A DNA stretch of 64,000 nt from G963677915 sp963677915 (GTDB taxonomy: Bacteria; Bacillota; Clostridia; Lachnospirales; Vallitaleaceae). Position 1 is the first letter of the stretch. Each line of letters starts with the position of its first letter. Position numbers and translations under genes: made by a program. Location: NCBI GenBank assembly GCA_963677915.2, contig CAXXGE010000008.1, forward strand, positions 91,985 through 155,984, read 5' to 3'. This document shows, piece by piece, positions 17,543 to 26,531 of this stretch. The notes below the pieces were generated by a model. The model worked only from the letters and a program-made list of their open reading frames with translations, did not search any database and was not told where the DNA came from.

Positions 17543-18757
17543 ATGCTGAAAGTCATTATTCAGAAAGAACTGAAACGTGTGTTTACCGACAGAAGGCTTG
17601 TGTTTTCGGCCTTTTTGCTGCCGGCACTGAGCATATTCATCATGTATTCGCTGATCGGGAAGATGGCCTCGTCTTTCGAGTCCGACATCGTGAGCCATAC
17701 AAGCAGCGTCCTGATGTTGCATACACCTGCATCCTTTACAGAGTACCTTGAGTCGAATGGAGAGGATGTCAGGATAGATATCATTACAGAGAACATGAGC
17801 GAGGAAGAGGGAAAAGAAGACCTGAAAACGGGAGACCTGGACCTGATACTCGCATTCGACCCGGATTTTGATTCGAAGGTTCAGGATTATCTGTCCCAGG
17901 ACAGCCTTCCTGAGATCAAAACCTATTACAACCCTTCAGAGGAATATTCGACCCAGGCTAGAAACAGCATCGTGTACGGACTGCTTGGAGGCTATCAGGA
18001 AGCGCTTCTGACAGAACGGTTCGGCAATATCGATACGGCCAAGGCATTCGGTATCGATACGACCAACAAGGATGCCGTTGTCATGGACGATTCCAGGGCC
18101 ATCGCGAACGGTCTGTCGATGATCATGCCGCTGCTTCTGGCCATACTGCTTTTCGCAGGCGCGATGGGAATCGGCATGGATACGATTGCCGGGGAAAAGG
18201 AAAGGGGCACGATGGCGACGCTTCTGCTGACGCCTGTACCAAGGAGAACCCTTGCCCTGGGGAAAACCATCAGTCTCGGTATCATAGCGCTTATCAGTGC
18301 CATGATCACGTTCACAGCGGTGGCGGCATCCCTTCCCAACATGGGACAGCTGGTGGAGAATGGCTCCTCCGGCCTTTCGGGACTCGCCTTCACGCCGCTG
18401 CAATACATCCAGCTGATTGTCATCATGGTGACGCTGGCCGGCATCTATGTAGGGGTGATCTGTCTGCTCTCCGTCATGGCAAGGAGTGTGAAGGAAGCCG
18501 GCACCTATATTGGGCCGATCTACATGATTGTCATGATTTCATCCATTACATCCATGTTCAGGAGCGGCGACATCGCGATGGTTTATTTCGCCATCCCGGT
18601 GTACAGCAGTATCATTTCAATCAAGAAACTGTTATTATATGAGTTGACATTGAGGCAGTTCGTGCTTTCGACAGCGGTATCCTGCATGGTTATTGCCGTG
18701 CTGGTTCTGTTGATTACAAGAGCCTTCAACAGCGAGAAGACAATGTTCAATACCTGA
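17543..18757 (+). CDS. natB: ABC transporter permease (NatB-like)
   Basis: A 404-residue ABC-2 permease: one N-terminal helix (about 20-42), a 150-residue extracytoplasmic domain, then six helices with the conserved cytoplasmic loop GEKERGTMATLLLTPV at about residue 225. That loop is characteristic of the NatB/CcmB-type permeases. Two bases separate it from the ATPase gene. Export substrate not provable from sequence. Confidence 0.88.
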   Translation: MLKVIIQKELKRVFTDRRLVFSAFLLPALSIFIMYSLIGKMASSFESDIVSHTSSVLMLHTPASFTEYLESNGEDVRIDIITENMSEEEGKEDLKTGDLDLILAFDPDFDSKVQDYLSQDSLPEIKTYYNPSEEYSTQARNSIVYGLLGGYQEALLTERFGNIDTAKAFGIDTTNKDAVVMDDSRAIANGLSMIMPLLLAILLFAGAMGIGMDTIAGEKERGTMATLLLTPVPRRTLALGKTISLGIIALISAMITFTAVAASLPNMGQLVENGSSGLSGLAFTPLQYIQLIVIMVTLAGIYVGVICLLSVMARSVKEAGTYIGPIYMIVMISSITSMFRSGDIAMVYFAIPVYSSIISIKKLLLYELTLRQFVLSTAVSCMVIAVLVLLITRAFNSEKTMFNT

Positions 18758-18788
18758 CAGACAAATAAAACGACCTAGGTGTGATACA

Positions 18789-20132
18789 ATGAGAAAAATC
18801 GAGTTGCCGGAAACTGTGGCAATGATTTTGGATAAACTTGAAAACGCGGGATATGAGTCTTATATCGTCGGAGGCTGTGTTCGTGATGCCCTCCTTGACA
18901 TCATGCCTTACGACTGGGATATTACGACGTCTGCCCAACCTGAAGAGGTCAAGGCCCTGTTCGAGCGAACGATCGACACCGGCCTCCAGCATGGAACAGT
19001 CACGATCATGATTGACCGTATGGGCTATGAAGTGACGACCTATCGCATAGAAGGCCAGTACGAGAAAAACAGGAAGCCTAAAGAAGTCACCTTCACCCGG
19101 TCTTTGAAAGAGGACCTTAAAAGACGGGACTTTACAATCAATGCGATGGCATACAACTACCAGGAAGGCCTTATCGATATCTACAATGGCCTGAAAGACC
19201 TGGAAGCGGGCCTGATCCGCTGTGTGGGAGATCCAATGGAACGCTTTGAGGAGGATGCCCTGCGCATGCTTAGAGCCGTCCGTTTTGCCGCCCGTTTCAA
19301 ATACGGCATCGATGCAGAGACGGTAGAGGCCATCAAGAAACTCGCCTATCTGATCAACAATATCAGCGCGGAGAGAATACATATGGAGCTGACCAAGATA
19401 CTGTGTTCAGACCATCCGGAGTATATGGAATCACTTGTCAACTTCGGACTGATGGAACATATCATACCGGAGTTCATGCCCTGCGTCGGCATGCCGCAGA
19501 ACAACCCCTACCACTGCTACACGGTCGATCATCATACCTACCAGTCCACACGGGCAATCGAGCCGACGGAAATTCTTCGATGGACCATGTTTCTCCATGA
19601 TATTGGAAAAGGCTACCATCATACCGTGGGGGACGACGGTTACGACCATTTCTACGGACACGGCAAGACGAGCGTCAAGCTGGCCAAGAAAATACTGAAA
19701 AGGCTGAAGTTCGACAACAGGAGCAGGCATCAGGTCGCCAAGCTGATCGAGTGGCACGACTACCGTATCGAAGAATCGGTGCTGTCGGTCAGGCGCGCGC
19801 TTCACAAAATCAGCAAGGAGATGTTTGAATCCTACATTGCTGTTCAAAGGGCGGATGTCTACAGCCAGCATCCAGACAAGTGCGACAGGCGGATCAACAT
19901 CCTGGACAACCTGATGTCCATCTACAGGCATGTCATCCATGAGGACCACTGCATCACCTTGCGGCAGCTGGCCATCAAGGGGAACGATCTGCATGAACTG
20001 GGAATCCCGGGAGGGGCCGTTATGGGCCAGCTTCTGAACCAGTTGCTGGAAATCGTTTTGGATGAACCGAAGCTGAATGACAAGGATGTGCTGAAAGTCA
20101 TGGCGATGGAGCTTTACCAGAAGATAAGGTAG
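18789..20132 (+). CDS. cca: CCA-adding tRNA nucleotidyltransferase
   Basis: A 447-residue class II nucleotidyltransferase that adds or repairs 3' CCA on tRNAs. Motifs: GGCVRDALL, DWDITT with the two catalytic Asp, RRDFTINAMAY, and the nucleotide-selecting EEDALRMLRAVRFAARF. A C-terminal HD domain follows (FLHDIGK near residue 275, then EWHDYR). None of the five tRNA genes in this window encodes CCA, so the enzyme is needed for their maturation. Confidence 0.95.
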   Translation: MRKIELPETVAMILDKLENAGYESYIVGGCVRDALLDIMPYDWDITTSAQPEEVKALFERTIDTGLQHGTVTIMIDRMGYEVTTYRIEGQYEKNRKPKEVTFTRSLKEDLKRRDFTINAMAYNYQEGLIDIYNGLKDLEAGLIRCVGDPMERFEEDALRMLRAVRFAARFKYGIDAETVEAIKKLAYLINNISAERIHMELTKILCSDHPEYMESLVNFGLMEHIIPEFMPCVGMPQNNPYHCYTVDHHTYQSTRAIEPTEILRWTMFLHDIGKGYHHTVGDDGYDHFYGHGKTSVKLAKKILKRLKFDNRSRHQVAKLIEWHDYRIEESVLSVRRALHKISKEMFESYIAVQRADVYSQHPDKCDRRINILDNLMSIYRHVIHEDHCITLRQLAIKGNDLHELGIPGGAVMGQLLNQLLEIVLDEPKLNDKDVLKVMAMELYQKIR

Positions 20133-20142
20133 CATGATGCAA

Positions 20143-20171
20143 TTGCATTCGTTTGGAAATGTGGTTATAAT
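20143..20171 (+). promoter_or_regulatory. promoter of the PEGA lipoprotein-pgcA operon
   Basis: -35 TTGCAT, 17-bp spacer, -10 TATAAT, 65 bp before the lipoprotein ATG. Confidence 0.6.
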
Positions 20172-20235
20172 GATACTCTAGATAAACAGGTAAACTTAAC
20201 AGGCAAATCTGAAACAGAAAGGTTACACAGGTGTT

Positions 20236-21495
20236 ATGAAACGAGCGATACATATCGGCATACTGGCCGTACTGGCGGTCCTGATCGTGGCAGCTGCGAC
20301 AGCATGCTCAAGCAGGAACGGGGATCCGGCCATAAATGAAACCGGCAACACGACCGATGCGACAACGGAGCAGGCGGTTGAAGCAGAAAAGAACTATGTA
20401 AGGGCGATGGCTGTCATCAAGAGCACCGGCAGCAGCGGCTCAGAGGTAGAAGCCTACGATATTGAAATCGGCATGGCTTTCACCCTTAAAGTTGATGACA
20501 GCGTCATCGTCAAGGACGCCTACGGCAACACGCTGCCGTCCTCCGGGCTCCAGATGGGTGATATGATTGAGACCAAGTATGATACCCACAGCATGATACC
20601 GGAGTACATCAGAATCACTGCCGTCGCCTGGGAACGAAGCGATGCCGCCAATATGCTGATCAACCAGGAAAGCAAGACGATTGTCATCGGGAGCGACAGG
20701 TATATCTATAACGATGAGCTCGTTGTTGCATACAATGACATGCCCTATGACATAGGCCAGCTGAACGCTTCTGATGAAGTGTTCATAAGAGGCTACAAGG
20801 ATACGGTATGGTCCATCGTCGTCAAACAGGGACATGGCATGCTGACACTGACCAACCACCGTCCTTTTGTCGGGGGCGTCATGACGGTCGACAATATCGA
20901 TACCTATAAGGTGGAAAGCAGCATATCCGTACCGATTGTTGCGGGAAACCACAGCATCACGATAGAAAAAGAGGGTATTACTACCTATACCGCTGAAGTG
21001 ACCATCGATGAAAGCGGGGAAACGATACTTGATTTGGGTGACGTTCAGGTCAAGATAGGCATGGTCGACTTTGTCTTCATGCAGGAGGGTGTCAGACTCT
21101 TTATCGACGGGGTGGCATTCGATACGTCAGAAGATATCACGCTGGATTTCGGAACCTATTCAATAAGGGCCGAGAAAGAGAATTTTGCAACCTTTACGGA
21201 TGAACTTACAGTGAACCAGGCTTATATGCAGTACAAGATCGACCTCGACCAGGATCCCATCTATCTGCACGTGGATACACCGGAAGAATGTGAACTTTAT
21301 ATAGACGGCAGCTATGTTGGCATTATACCGGCGATTACACCGATCGATCCCGGGGAGCATGTCATCACCATCAGAAAAGAAGGTTTTTATCTCAAGAACC
21401 ACAGGGTGATTGTGGATGACTCCGGCAAAGACATCTACTATGCATTTCCTGAATTGGTACCAATGCCACAAACCGACACACAAGGAGGAGTATAA
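20236..21495 (+). CDS. PEGA-domain lipoprotein
   Basis: A 419-residue secreted protein. The N-terminal signal peptide ends in a lipobox-like AATAC, so Cys23 is the probable lipidation site; a Ser/Thr-rich tether follows. The C-terminal half shows PEGA-type repeats with the Y-x-G / GxHxI pattern (GNHSITIEKEG, CELYIDGSYVG, GEHVITIRKEGF). PEGA domains are surface-associated beta modules. It lies one base ahead of pgcA. Role unknown; perhaps cell-envelope assembly. Confidence 0.85.
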   Translation: MKRAIHIGILAVLAVLIVAAATACSSRNGDPAINETGNTTDATTEQAVEAEKNYVRAMAVIKSTGSSGSEVEAYDIEIGMAFTLKVDDSVIVKDAYGNTLPSSGLQMGDMIETKYDTHSMIPEYIRITAVAWERSDAANMLINQESKTIVIGSDRYIYNDELVVAYNDMPYDIGQLNASDEVFIRGYKDTVWSIVVKQGHGMLTLTNHRPFVGGVMTVDNIDTYKVESSISVPIVAGNHSITIEKEGITTYTAEVTIDESGETILDLGDVQVKIGMVDFVFMQEGVRLFIDGVAFDTSEDITLDFGTYSIRAEKENFATFTDELTVNQAYMQYKIDLDQDPIYLHVDTPEECELYIDGSYVGIIPAITPIDPGEHVITIRKEGFYLKNHRVIVDDSGKDIYYAFPELVPMPQTDTQGGV

Positions 21496-21496
21496 T

Positions 21497-23239
21497 ATGA
21501 ACTACATGGACCGCTACAACGAATGGCTGAATGGGGACGCCTTCGACGACAGTACAAAGGAAGAGCTGATGGCTCTGAAAGGGAACGAGAAAGAAATTGA
21601 AGACAGGTTCTACAAGGATCTGGATTTCGGCACAGGTGGCCTTCGCGGTGTGCTCGGAGCAGGCACCAACCGCATGAACATCTACACGGTTCGAAAAGCG
21701 ACACAGGGCCTTGCCAACTATATCAACAAGAAAGTAACCAATGATGCAGACAAGAAAGTGGCTATCGCCTATGATTCGAGACGCATGTCCCCGGAATTCT
21801 CCGACGAGGTGGCGCTGGTCATGGCGGCCAACGGCATCAAGGGGTATGTTTTTGACTCGCTGAGACCGACGCCGGTGCTTTCCTTTGCCGTCAGGGAGCT
21901 GGGATGCACAGCCGGTATTGTCATTACGGCAAGCCACAATCCAGCAGAGTATAACGGCTATAAAGTATACTGGTCCGACGGTGCACAGGTGACATCGCCT
22001 AAGGATGAGGAGATCATCAAAGAAGTAGGCCTTGTACAGGATTTTTCCGAAGTGAAGACCATCTCCAAAGAAGATGCTTCGGTAAAAGGGCTATACAAAG
22101 TGATAGGTTCCGAAATGGATGACAAATACATCGATGCGCTCAAAGCACTTATCATTGACAAAGAAGTCATCAAGAAAGAAGCTGACAACTTTACGATTGT
22201 CTATACACCCCTTCATGGGACAGGCAACATTCCGGTACGCAGAGTGCTTAAGGAAATTGGTTTCAACAAAGTCCATGTCGTCAAGGAACAGGAACTTCCT
22301 GACGGTAACTTCCCAACGTACGGTTACCCCAATCCGGAAGATATCAAGGCGTTTGCGCTGGCGATCGACCTGGCATGCGAGGTGGATGCCGACGTTGTTA
22401 TGGCAACAGACCCTGATGCGGACCGTCTGGGTGTCCTGACAAAGGACAAGGACGGACAGTACCAGGCACTCAACGGCAACAACATCGGTATTTTGCTGAT
22501 GGACTACATCCTGAGCAGGAAGAAGGAACTTGGCACACTGCCCGACAATGCGGCGGTTGTCGGCACGATTGTATCCACGAATATGGTTCAGGCTGTCGCT
22601 GACTATTTCGGCGTGGAAGCGATGTATGTACTGACCGGTTTCAAATACATCGGTGAGAAAATCAAGGAATTCGAAGAGACAGGAAGCAACAGCTTCATGT
22701 TCGGATTCGAGGAAAGCTACGGCTGTCTGATCGGCACACATGCCAGAGACAAGGATGCAGTCGTAGCCGTGATGGGTGTTGCAGAGCTGGCGGCATACTA
22801 CAAATCCAAGGGATTAACACTCTATGAAGCACTTATGACCCTTTTTGAAAAATACGGCTACTACAAGGAAACCCTTGAATCCATTACACTCAAGGGCAAA
22901 GAAGGCGTAGAGAAAATCCAGCATATCCTATCCACACTGAGAAGCAATCCACCTGCGTCAGTAGGAGGCATCAAAGTGGTTGAGGCAAGGGATTACAAGG
23001 CTGACACAATACTGACACTGGCCACTGGAGACGTGCGTCCGACCGGACTGCCTTCTTCGGATGTTCTATACTATGATCTGGCAGACGGTTCATGGTTCTG
23101 CGTACGTCCATCGGGTACGGAGCCTAAGGTCAAGTTCTACTTCGGCGTCAAGGGTGAGTCTATGGTGGATGCTTCTGCAAAATCCAAGAAGCTTGAAGTT
23201 GCTGTCATGGCGCTTGTGAACAAGATTATTGGTGTTTAA
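21497..23239 (+). CDS. pgcA: phosphoglucomutase / phosphomannomutase
   Basis: A 580-residue alpha-D-phosphohexomutase interconverting hexose 1- and 6-phosphates. Motifs: phosphoserine loop VITASHNPAEYNGYK, metal loop TDPDADRLGV, sugar-binding FGFEESYG, phosphate-binding RPSGTEPKVKFYF. The length fits the PgcA type. The start is the ATG preceded by AAGGAGG; the frame stays open 29 codons upstream inside the lipoprotein gene but lacks a ribosome site. Confidence 0.95.
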   Translation: MNYMDRYNEWLNGDAFDDSTKEELMALKGNEKEIEDRFYKDLDFGTGGLRGVLGAGTNRMNIYTVRKATQGLANYINKKVTNDADKKVAIAYDSRRMSPEFSDEVALVMAANGIKGYVFDSLRPTPVLSFAVRELGCTAGIVITASHNPAEYNGYKVYWSDGAQVTSPKDEEIIKEVGLVQDFSEVKTISKEDASVKGLYKVIGSEMDDKYIDALKALIIDKEVIKKEADNFTIVYTPLHGTGNIPVRRVLKEIGFNKVHVVKEQELPDGNFPTYGYPNPEDIKAFALAIDLACEVDADVVMATDPDADRLGVLTKDKDGQYQALNGNNIGILLMDYILSRKKELGTLPDNAAVVGTIVSTNMVQAVADYFGVEAMYVLTGFKYIGEKIKEFEETGSNSFMFGFEESYGCLIGTHARDKDAVVAVMGVAELAAYYKSKGLTLYEALMTLFEKYGYYKETLESITLKGKEGVEKIQHILSTLRSNPPASVGGIKVVEARDYKADTILTLATGDVRPTGLPSSDVLYYDLADGSWFCVRPSGTEPKVKFYFGVKGESMVDASAKSKKLEVAVMALVNKIIGV

Positions 23240-23684
23240 AAAACAAACTGCGCCTATGGTCAAACTTTTTATTTTGGCTATAGGCGTTCTTTTTATCGTT
23301 CAGTGGGCCATCTGGCCGATGCAGGTGAGCGGCAATTCGATGGAACCGTCGCTGCGGAACGGCGAAATCATATGGACATCCAAACTGGCACTAAGCATTG
23401 CGGCTGCAGAACGCGGCGACATTGTGATTTGCACACATCCGGACACAGGCAAGAAACTTGTTAAGCGGCTCATAGCAGTCGGTGGTGACCACGTGGTGAT
23501 TAGCGGCGACAATCTGTCTGTCAATGGCATTGAGGCCGGGTTGGTTGAAAATACTGACAATTTGAATTGGTTTGTACCGGAAGGCCAGGTGTTTGTACTG
23601 GGTGATAATGCACCTTTCAGCGAGGACAGCCGGGTTTTCGGTTGTATTAAGTACACGGCTATTATCAGAAAAGTTTTGAAATAA
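23229..23684 (+). CDS. lepB: signal peptidase I
   Basis: A 151-residue S26 signal peptidase. One N-terminal membrane anchor (LFILAIGVLFIVQWAIW), catalytic Ser in SGNSMEPSLRNG, catalytic Lys in KKLVKRLIAVGGD, and box E GDNAPFSEDSR. The only upstream start is TTG overlapping the pgcA end by 11 bp; an internal ATG at 23256 is an alternative, and neither has a clear ribosome site. Cleaves leader peptides of exported proteins. Confidence 0.9.
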   Translation: MVFKKQTAPMVKLFILAIGVLFIVQWAIWPMQVSGNSMEPSLRNGEIIWTSKLALSIAAAERGDIVICTHPDTGKKLVKRLIAVGGDHVVISGDNLSVNGIEAGLVENTDNLNWFVPEGQVFVLGDNAPFSEDSRVFGCIKYTAIIRKVLK

Positions 23685-23704
23685 TCAGACAAATGTGTTA
23701 TAAT
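23676..23704 (+). promoter_or_regulatory. veg promoter
   Basis: -35 TTGAAA, 17-bp spacer, -10 TATAAT, overlapping the end of the signal peptidase gene. In Bacillus subtilis veg is known for a very strong promoter; this one is near consensus. Confidence 0.75.
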
Positions 23705-23730
23705 GCATTTTGCAGAGATGAGGTGCAGAG

Positions 23731-23979
23731 ATGATAGCTAGAGAAGACATATTTAAACTCAGAAAGCAGATCAATGACCACGTAGGACAAACCGTACGTA
23801 TCAGAGCGCACAAGGGGAGAAAAAAAGTAACAGTTAATGAAGGCGTTATACAAAGTACATACCCGAGCATATTCATCGTGCAGGTCGAGAACCATGGTGA
23901 ACATACTTTCAGGAATGTATCTTACAGCTATACGGATCTGTTGACACACAATGTGGAACTATCCTTATGCAATGATTAA
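23731..23979 (+). CDS. veg: Veg family protein
   Basis: An 82-residue basic protein with the family features KLRKQINDHVGQTVRIRAHKG in two blocks and YPSIFIVQV. Veg is conserved in Bacillota; in B. subtilis it stimulates biofilm formation, and its biochemical role is uncertain. Located just upstream of ispE, the same order as in B. subtilis (veg-sspF-ispE region). A terminator follows. Confidence 0.93.
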   Translation: MIAREDIFKLRKQINDHVGQTVRIRAHKGRKKVTVNEGVIQSTYPSIFIVQVENHGEHTFRNVSYSYTDLLTHNVELSLCND

Positions 23980-24012
23980 ATGAGTGCAGCATAAGCTGCC
24001 CTAGCGGTTTGG

Positions 24013-24047
24013 AAGTCTCAAGATTATATCTTGGGGCTTTTTTTCGT
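24013..24047 (+). terminator. terminator after veg
   Basis: A 12-bp stem aagtctcaagat/atcttggggctt (G-U pairs) with loop tat and eight T. Confidence 0.85.
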
Positions 24048-24051
24048 TCTC

Positions 24052-24072
24052 AAAAGCAGCGAAGCTGCTTTT
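24052..24072. terminator. second hairpin after veg
   Basis: Perfect 9-bp stem aaaagcagc/gctgctttt with loop gaa, right behind the first terminator; probably a backup terminator. Confidence 0.5.
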
Positions 24073-24082
24073 GTTGCAGTTC

Positions 24083-24111
24083 TTGATTTTACATGGTATC
24101 TTGTATATAAT
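24083..24111 (+). promoter_or_regulatory. ispE operon promoter
   Basis: -35 TTGATT, 17-bp spacer, -10 TATAAT, 31 bp before the ispE ATG. Confidence 0.65.
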
Positions 24112-24142
24112 ATAAAGTATACAAAATACCAGAGGATAGCTA

Positions 24143-25018
24143 ATGAACGAAATTGAACTGAAATCCAGGGCCAAGATCAATCTTTGTCTGGATGTAACAG
24201 GCAAAAGAGATGATGGTTACCATGAACTCAAGATGGTGATGCAGACGATTGGCTTGCATGACAAGCTGATGATGCGCAAGATACCAGATCTGGGCATTGA
24301 ACTAGAGACCGATGATCCGTCTATTCCGACGGGTGAAGAGAACCTGGTATACAAAGTGATCCGGGACATCATGAAACGATACGGCATCGAAGCGGGAATC
24401 CATGTCGACCTGTACAAGACGATTCCTTCAGGAGCGGGACTTGCAGGCGGGAGCGCGAATGCGGCCACCGCTATCAAAGGCATGAACCTGCTATTCGACC
24501 TGAACATGCCGATGGAGGAGATGGCGTCAATCGGGATCCGCTATGGTGCAGACATACCCTATTGTCTGCTGGGAGGCACAGCCATTGCCGAAGGGATCGG
24601 CGAGCGGCTGACACCGCTGCCGGATCTGCCGGAGCTACCGCTCTTGATTGTCAAGCCGGAGGCAAGTGCACCGACTGCCAGGATTTTCCAGACGTTTGAA
24701 ATCGGGAAGAAGGAAGTAGAGCCCGATGTGGACGGCATGGCAAGAGCAATAGAAACCGGGGATGTGGAAGGTGTCCTGTCACGCATGGGCAATGCGCTTG
24801 AGGCTACGACCGTATCCCTCTACCCTGAGGTGGAGAAGCTGAAAGGGCTGCTTATCGAGGCAGGCGCTGACAACGCACTGATGTCGGGAAGCGGCACAGC
24901 GGTTTTCGGAATTTTTATGGATAGAGGCAAGATGGAAGCAGCAGCAGAGAAGATCAGACAGTCAGGTCTGGCGAAGTGGATCTTCCAGACAAGAACAGAA
25001 AACGAAAGTGGGGCATAA
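24143..25018 (+). CDS. ispE: 4-(cytidine 5'-diphospho)-2-C-methyl-D-erythritol kinase
   Basis: A 291-residue GHMP kinase of the non-mevalonate isoprenoid pathway. Motifs: KSRAKINLCLDVTGKRDDGYHEL at the start (read in two blocks), the ATP loop PSGAGLAGGSANAA, catalytic Asp in YGADIPYC, and the third motif MSGSGTAVFG. AGAGGA precedes the ATG. The gntR gene begins one base after its stop. Confidence 0.96.
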   Translation: MNEIELKSRAKINLCLDVTGKRDDGYHELKMVMQTIGLHDKLMMRKIPDLGIELETDDPSIPTGEENLVYKVIRDIMKRYGIEAGIHVDLYKTIPSGAGLAGGSANAATAIKGMNLLFDLNMPMEEMASIGIRYGADIPYCLLGGTAIAEGIGERLTPLPDLPELPLLIVKPEASAPTARIFQTFEIGKKEVEPDVDGMARAIETGDVEGVLSRMGNALEATTVSLYPEVEKLKGLLIEAGADNALMSGSGTAVFGIFMDRGKMEAAAEKIRQSGLAKWIFQTRTENESGA

Positions 25019-25019
25019 G

Positions 25020-25688
25020 ATGGACACAAATTTCAAGGTGACGATGAACGAGTATCTGCCGTTAAGGGATGTTGTTTTCAATACACTGAGAGCGGCAATC
25101 CTGAAAGGCGAGCTGGAACCGGGCGAAAGACTGATGGAGAAACAGCTGGCCGACAAAATGGGTGTCAGCAGAACGCCAATCAGAGAGGCGATCCGTAAGC
25201 TCGAGCTGGAAGGCCTTGTCATCATGGTACCCAGAAAAGGTGCAGAAGTAGCGGAAATCACCGAGCAGGACATCCATAATGTACTTGTTGTCAGAGCGGC
25301 GCTGGAAGGACTGGCTATCAAGCTTGCATGCGACAATATGCAGCCTGAAGATATAGAGCAGCTGAAAACAATCGAAGAGGACTTTTATGAAGCCTCAAAG
25401 AAGAAAGACGTGGATGCCATCATATCAAAAGACATCGAGTTCCACGATTTCATCTACCAGGCAAGCAACAATGACAAGCTTGTGAATATCATCAACAATC
25501 TACGGGAGCAGATATACCGCTTCAGAGTGGAATACATCCGGCAGCTGGACGATTTTTCAGGGCTGGCTGAAGAACACAAGGAACTGGTCCAGTGCCTGAT
25601 CGACAGACGTGGTGACGATGCCAATAACTTGGCTGCCTTGCATATCCAAAACCAGGAAAAAGCCGTCATTCATCAGATACAACCATAA
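25020..25688 (+). CDS. GntR-family transcriptional regulator (FCD/FadR type)
   Basis: A 222-residue regulator. The N-terminal winged helix-turn-helix spans about residues 12-72 (RLMEKQLADKMGVSRTPIRE). The C-terminal FCD ligand-binding helical domain has the metal-ligand pattern around DIEFHDFIYQAS and AEEHKELVQCL. It starts one base past the ispE stop and ends on the exonuclease gene start. Ligand and targets unknown. Confidence 0.9.
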   Translation: MDTNFKVTMNEYLPLRDVVFNTLRAAILKGELEPGERLMEKQLADKMGVSRTPIREAIRKLELEGLVIMVPRKGAEVAEITEQDIHNVLVVRAALEGLAIKLACDNMQPEDIEQLKTIEEDFYEASKKKDVDAIISKDIEFHDFIYQASNNDKLVNIINNLREQIYRFRVEYIRQLDDFSGLAEEHKELVQCLIDRRGDDANNLAALHIQNQEKAVIHQIQP

Positions 25689-26404
25689 TGGAAGAAAGCA
25701 TCTTCATCGTCATAGACATCGAAACAACCGGCATACGCCCGGAGATGGCAGAGATTACTGAAATCGGCGCGCTGAAAGTAAAGGGCGATAAGATCCTTGA
25801 TACCTTCGATACGCTGATCGATCCCGGATGCACCATACCCGAGCGGATCACCGAGATAACGGGCATTACCGATGAGATGGTCAGCGGCAAACCCGATATC
25901 GGGCTGGTGATGCCGCAGCTGGCAGCCTTCTGCGGGGAGCATCCTATGATCGGCCACAACATCATGTTCGACTACTCGTTTCTTAAAACCAACGCCTCCC
26001 GGGTTGGCATTCCATTTGAAAAGGACGGCCTCGATACACTCTCCCTTGCCAGAGCGTTTTTGACGAACGCCGAAAGCAAGAGCCTCGGCTACCTGATTAA
26101 GTATCTGGACATACCCAGGGAAAACGCCCACAGGGCCTTCGACGATGCACTGGCCACATTCAAACTCTACCGGCATTTTGTCGAGCATCACCTGGGAGAC
26201 GAAACGGTAAGCTATTTCAAACCGAGGCCCCTTCAATACAAGCCGAAAAAATCGGCGCCCATGACAGCCAGGCAAGCCAGCTATCTGAAGGCGCTCGTTG
26301 ACAGATATAAAATTGTACTCGACAAGCCGATGGCAGCTTTGTCAAAAAGTGAGGCCAGCAGGCTGATCGACAAGATTCTCTCTCAACACGGAAGACCGCA
26401 GTAG
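25688..26404 (+). CDS. DnaQ-like 3'-5' exonuclease
   Basis: A 238-residue DEDDh exonuclease. Exo I VIDIETTG, exo II GHNIMFDYSFL, exo III HRAFDDALAT are all intact within residues 1-165. The last ~60 residues form a small basic extension (QASYLKALVDRYK), perhaps a DNA-binding element. It resembles the PolC-type proofreading domain as a free-standing protein. Directly abuts the gntR gene. Confidence 0.88.
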   Translation: MEESIFIVIDIETTGIRPEMAEITEIGALKVKGDKILDTFDTLIDPGCTIPERITEITGITDEMVSGKPDIGLVMPQLAAFCGEHPMIGHNIMFDYSFLKTNASRVGIPFEKDGLDTLSLARAFLTNAESKSLGYLIKYLDIPRENAHRAFDDALATFKLYRHFVEHHLGDETVSYFKPRPLQYKPKKSAPMTARQASYLKALVDRYKIVLDKPMAALSKSEASRLIDKILSQHGRPQ

Positions 26405-26420
26405 AAAGGAAGTGTGGTGC

Positions 26421-26522
26421 ATGTTCAAGAACCGCAAGGGATTAAAAAGAATATCCATCGTGATCGCTGCCGTGATCGTGCTTAGCATGGTTCTGGCAAC
26501 CGTTGCCCCCTATATGTTCTAG
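26421..26522 (+). CDS. 33-residue single-helix membrane peptide (Prli42-like)
   Basis: A very short gene: basic N-terminus (MFKNRKGLKRI), one hydrophobic helix (about 11-29), ending PYMF. The ribosome site GAAAGGAAG lies upstream. Shape and size resemble Prli42, the membrane anchor of the stressosome in Listeria and many Bacillota, but similarity over so few residues is weak. It follows the exonuclease gene by 16 bp and converges on the suhB-like gene. Confidence 0.5.
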   Translation: MFKNRKGLKRISIVIAAVIVLSMVLATVAPYMF

Positions 26523-26531
26523 AAGAACGAA

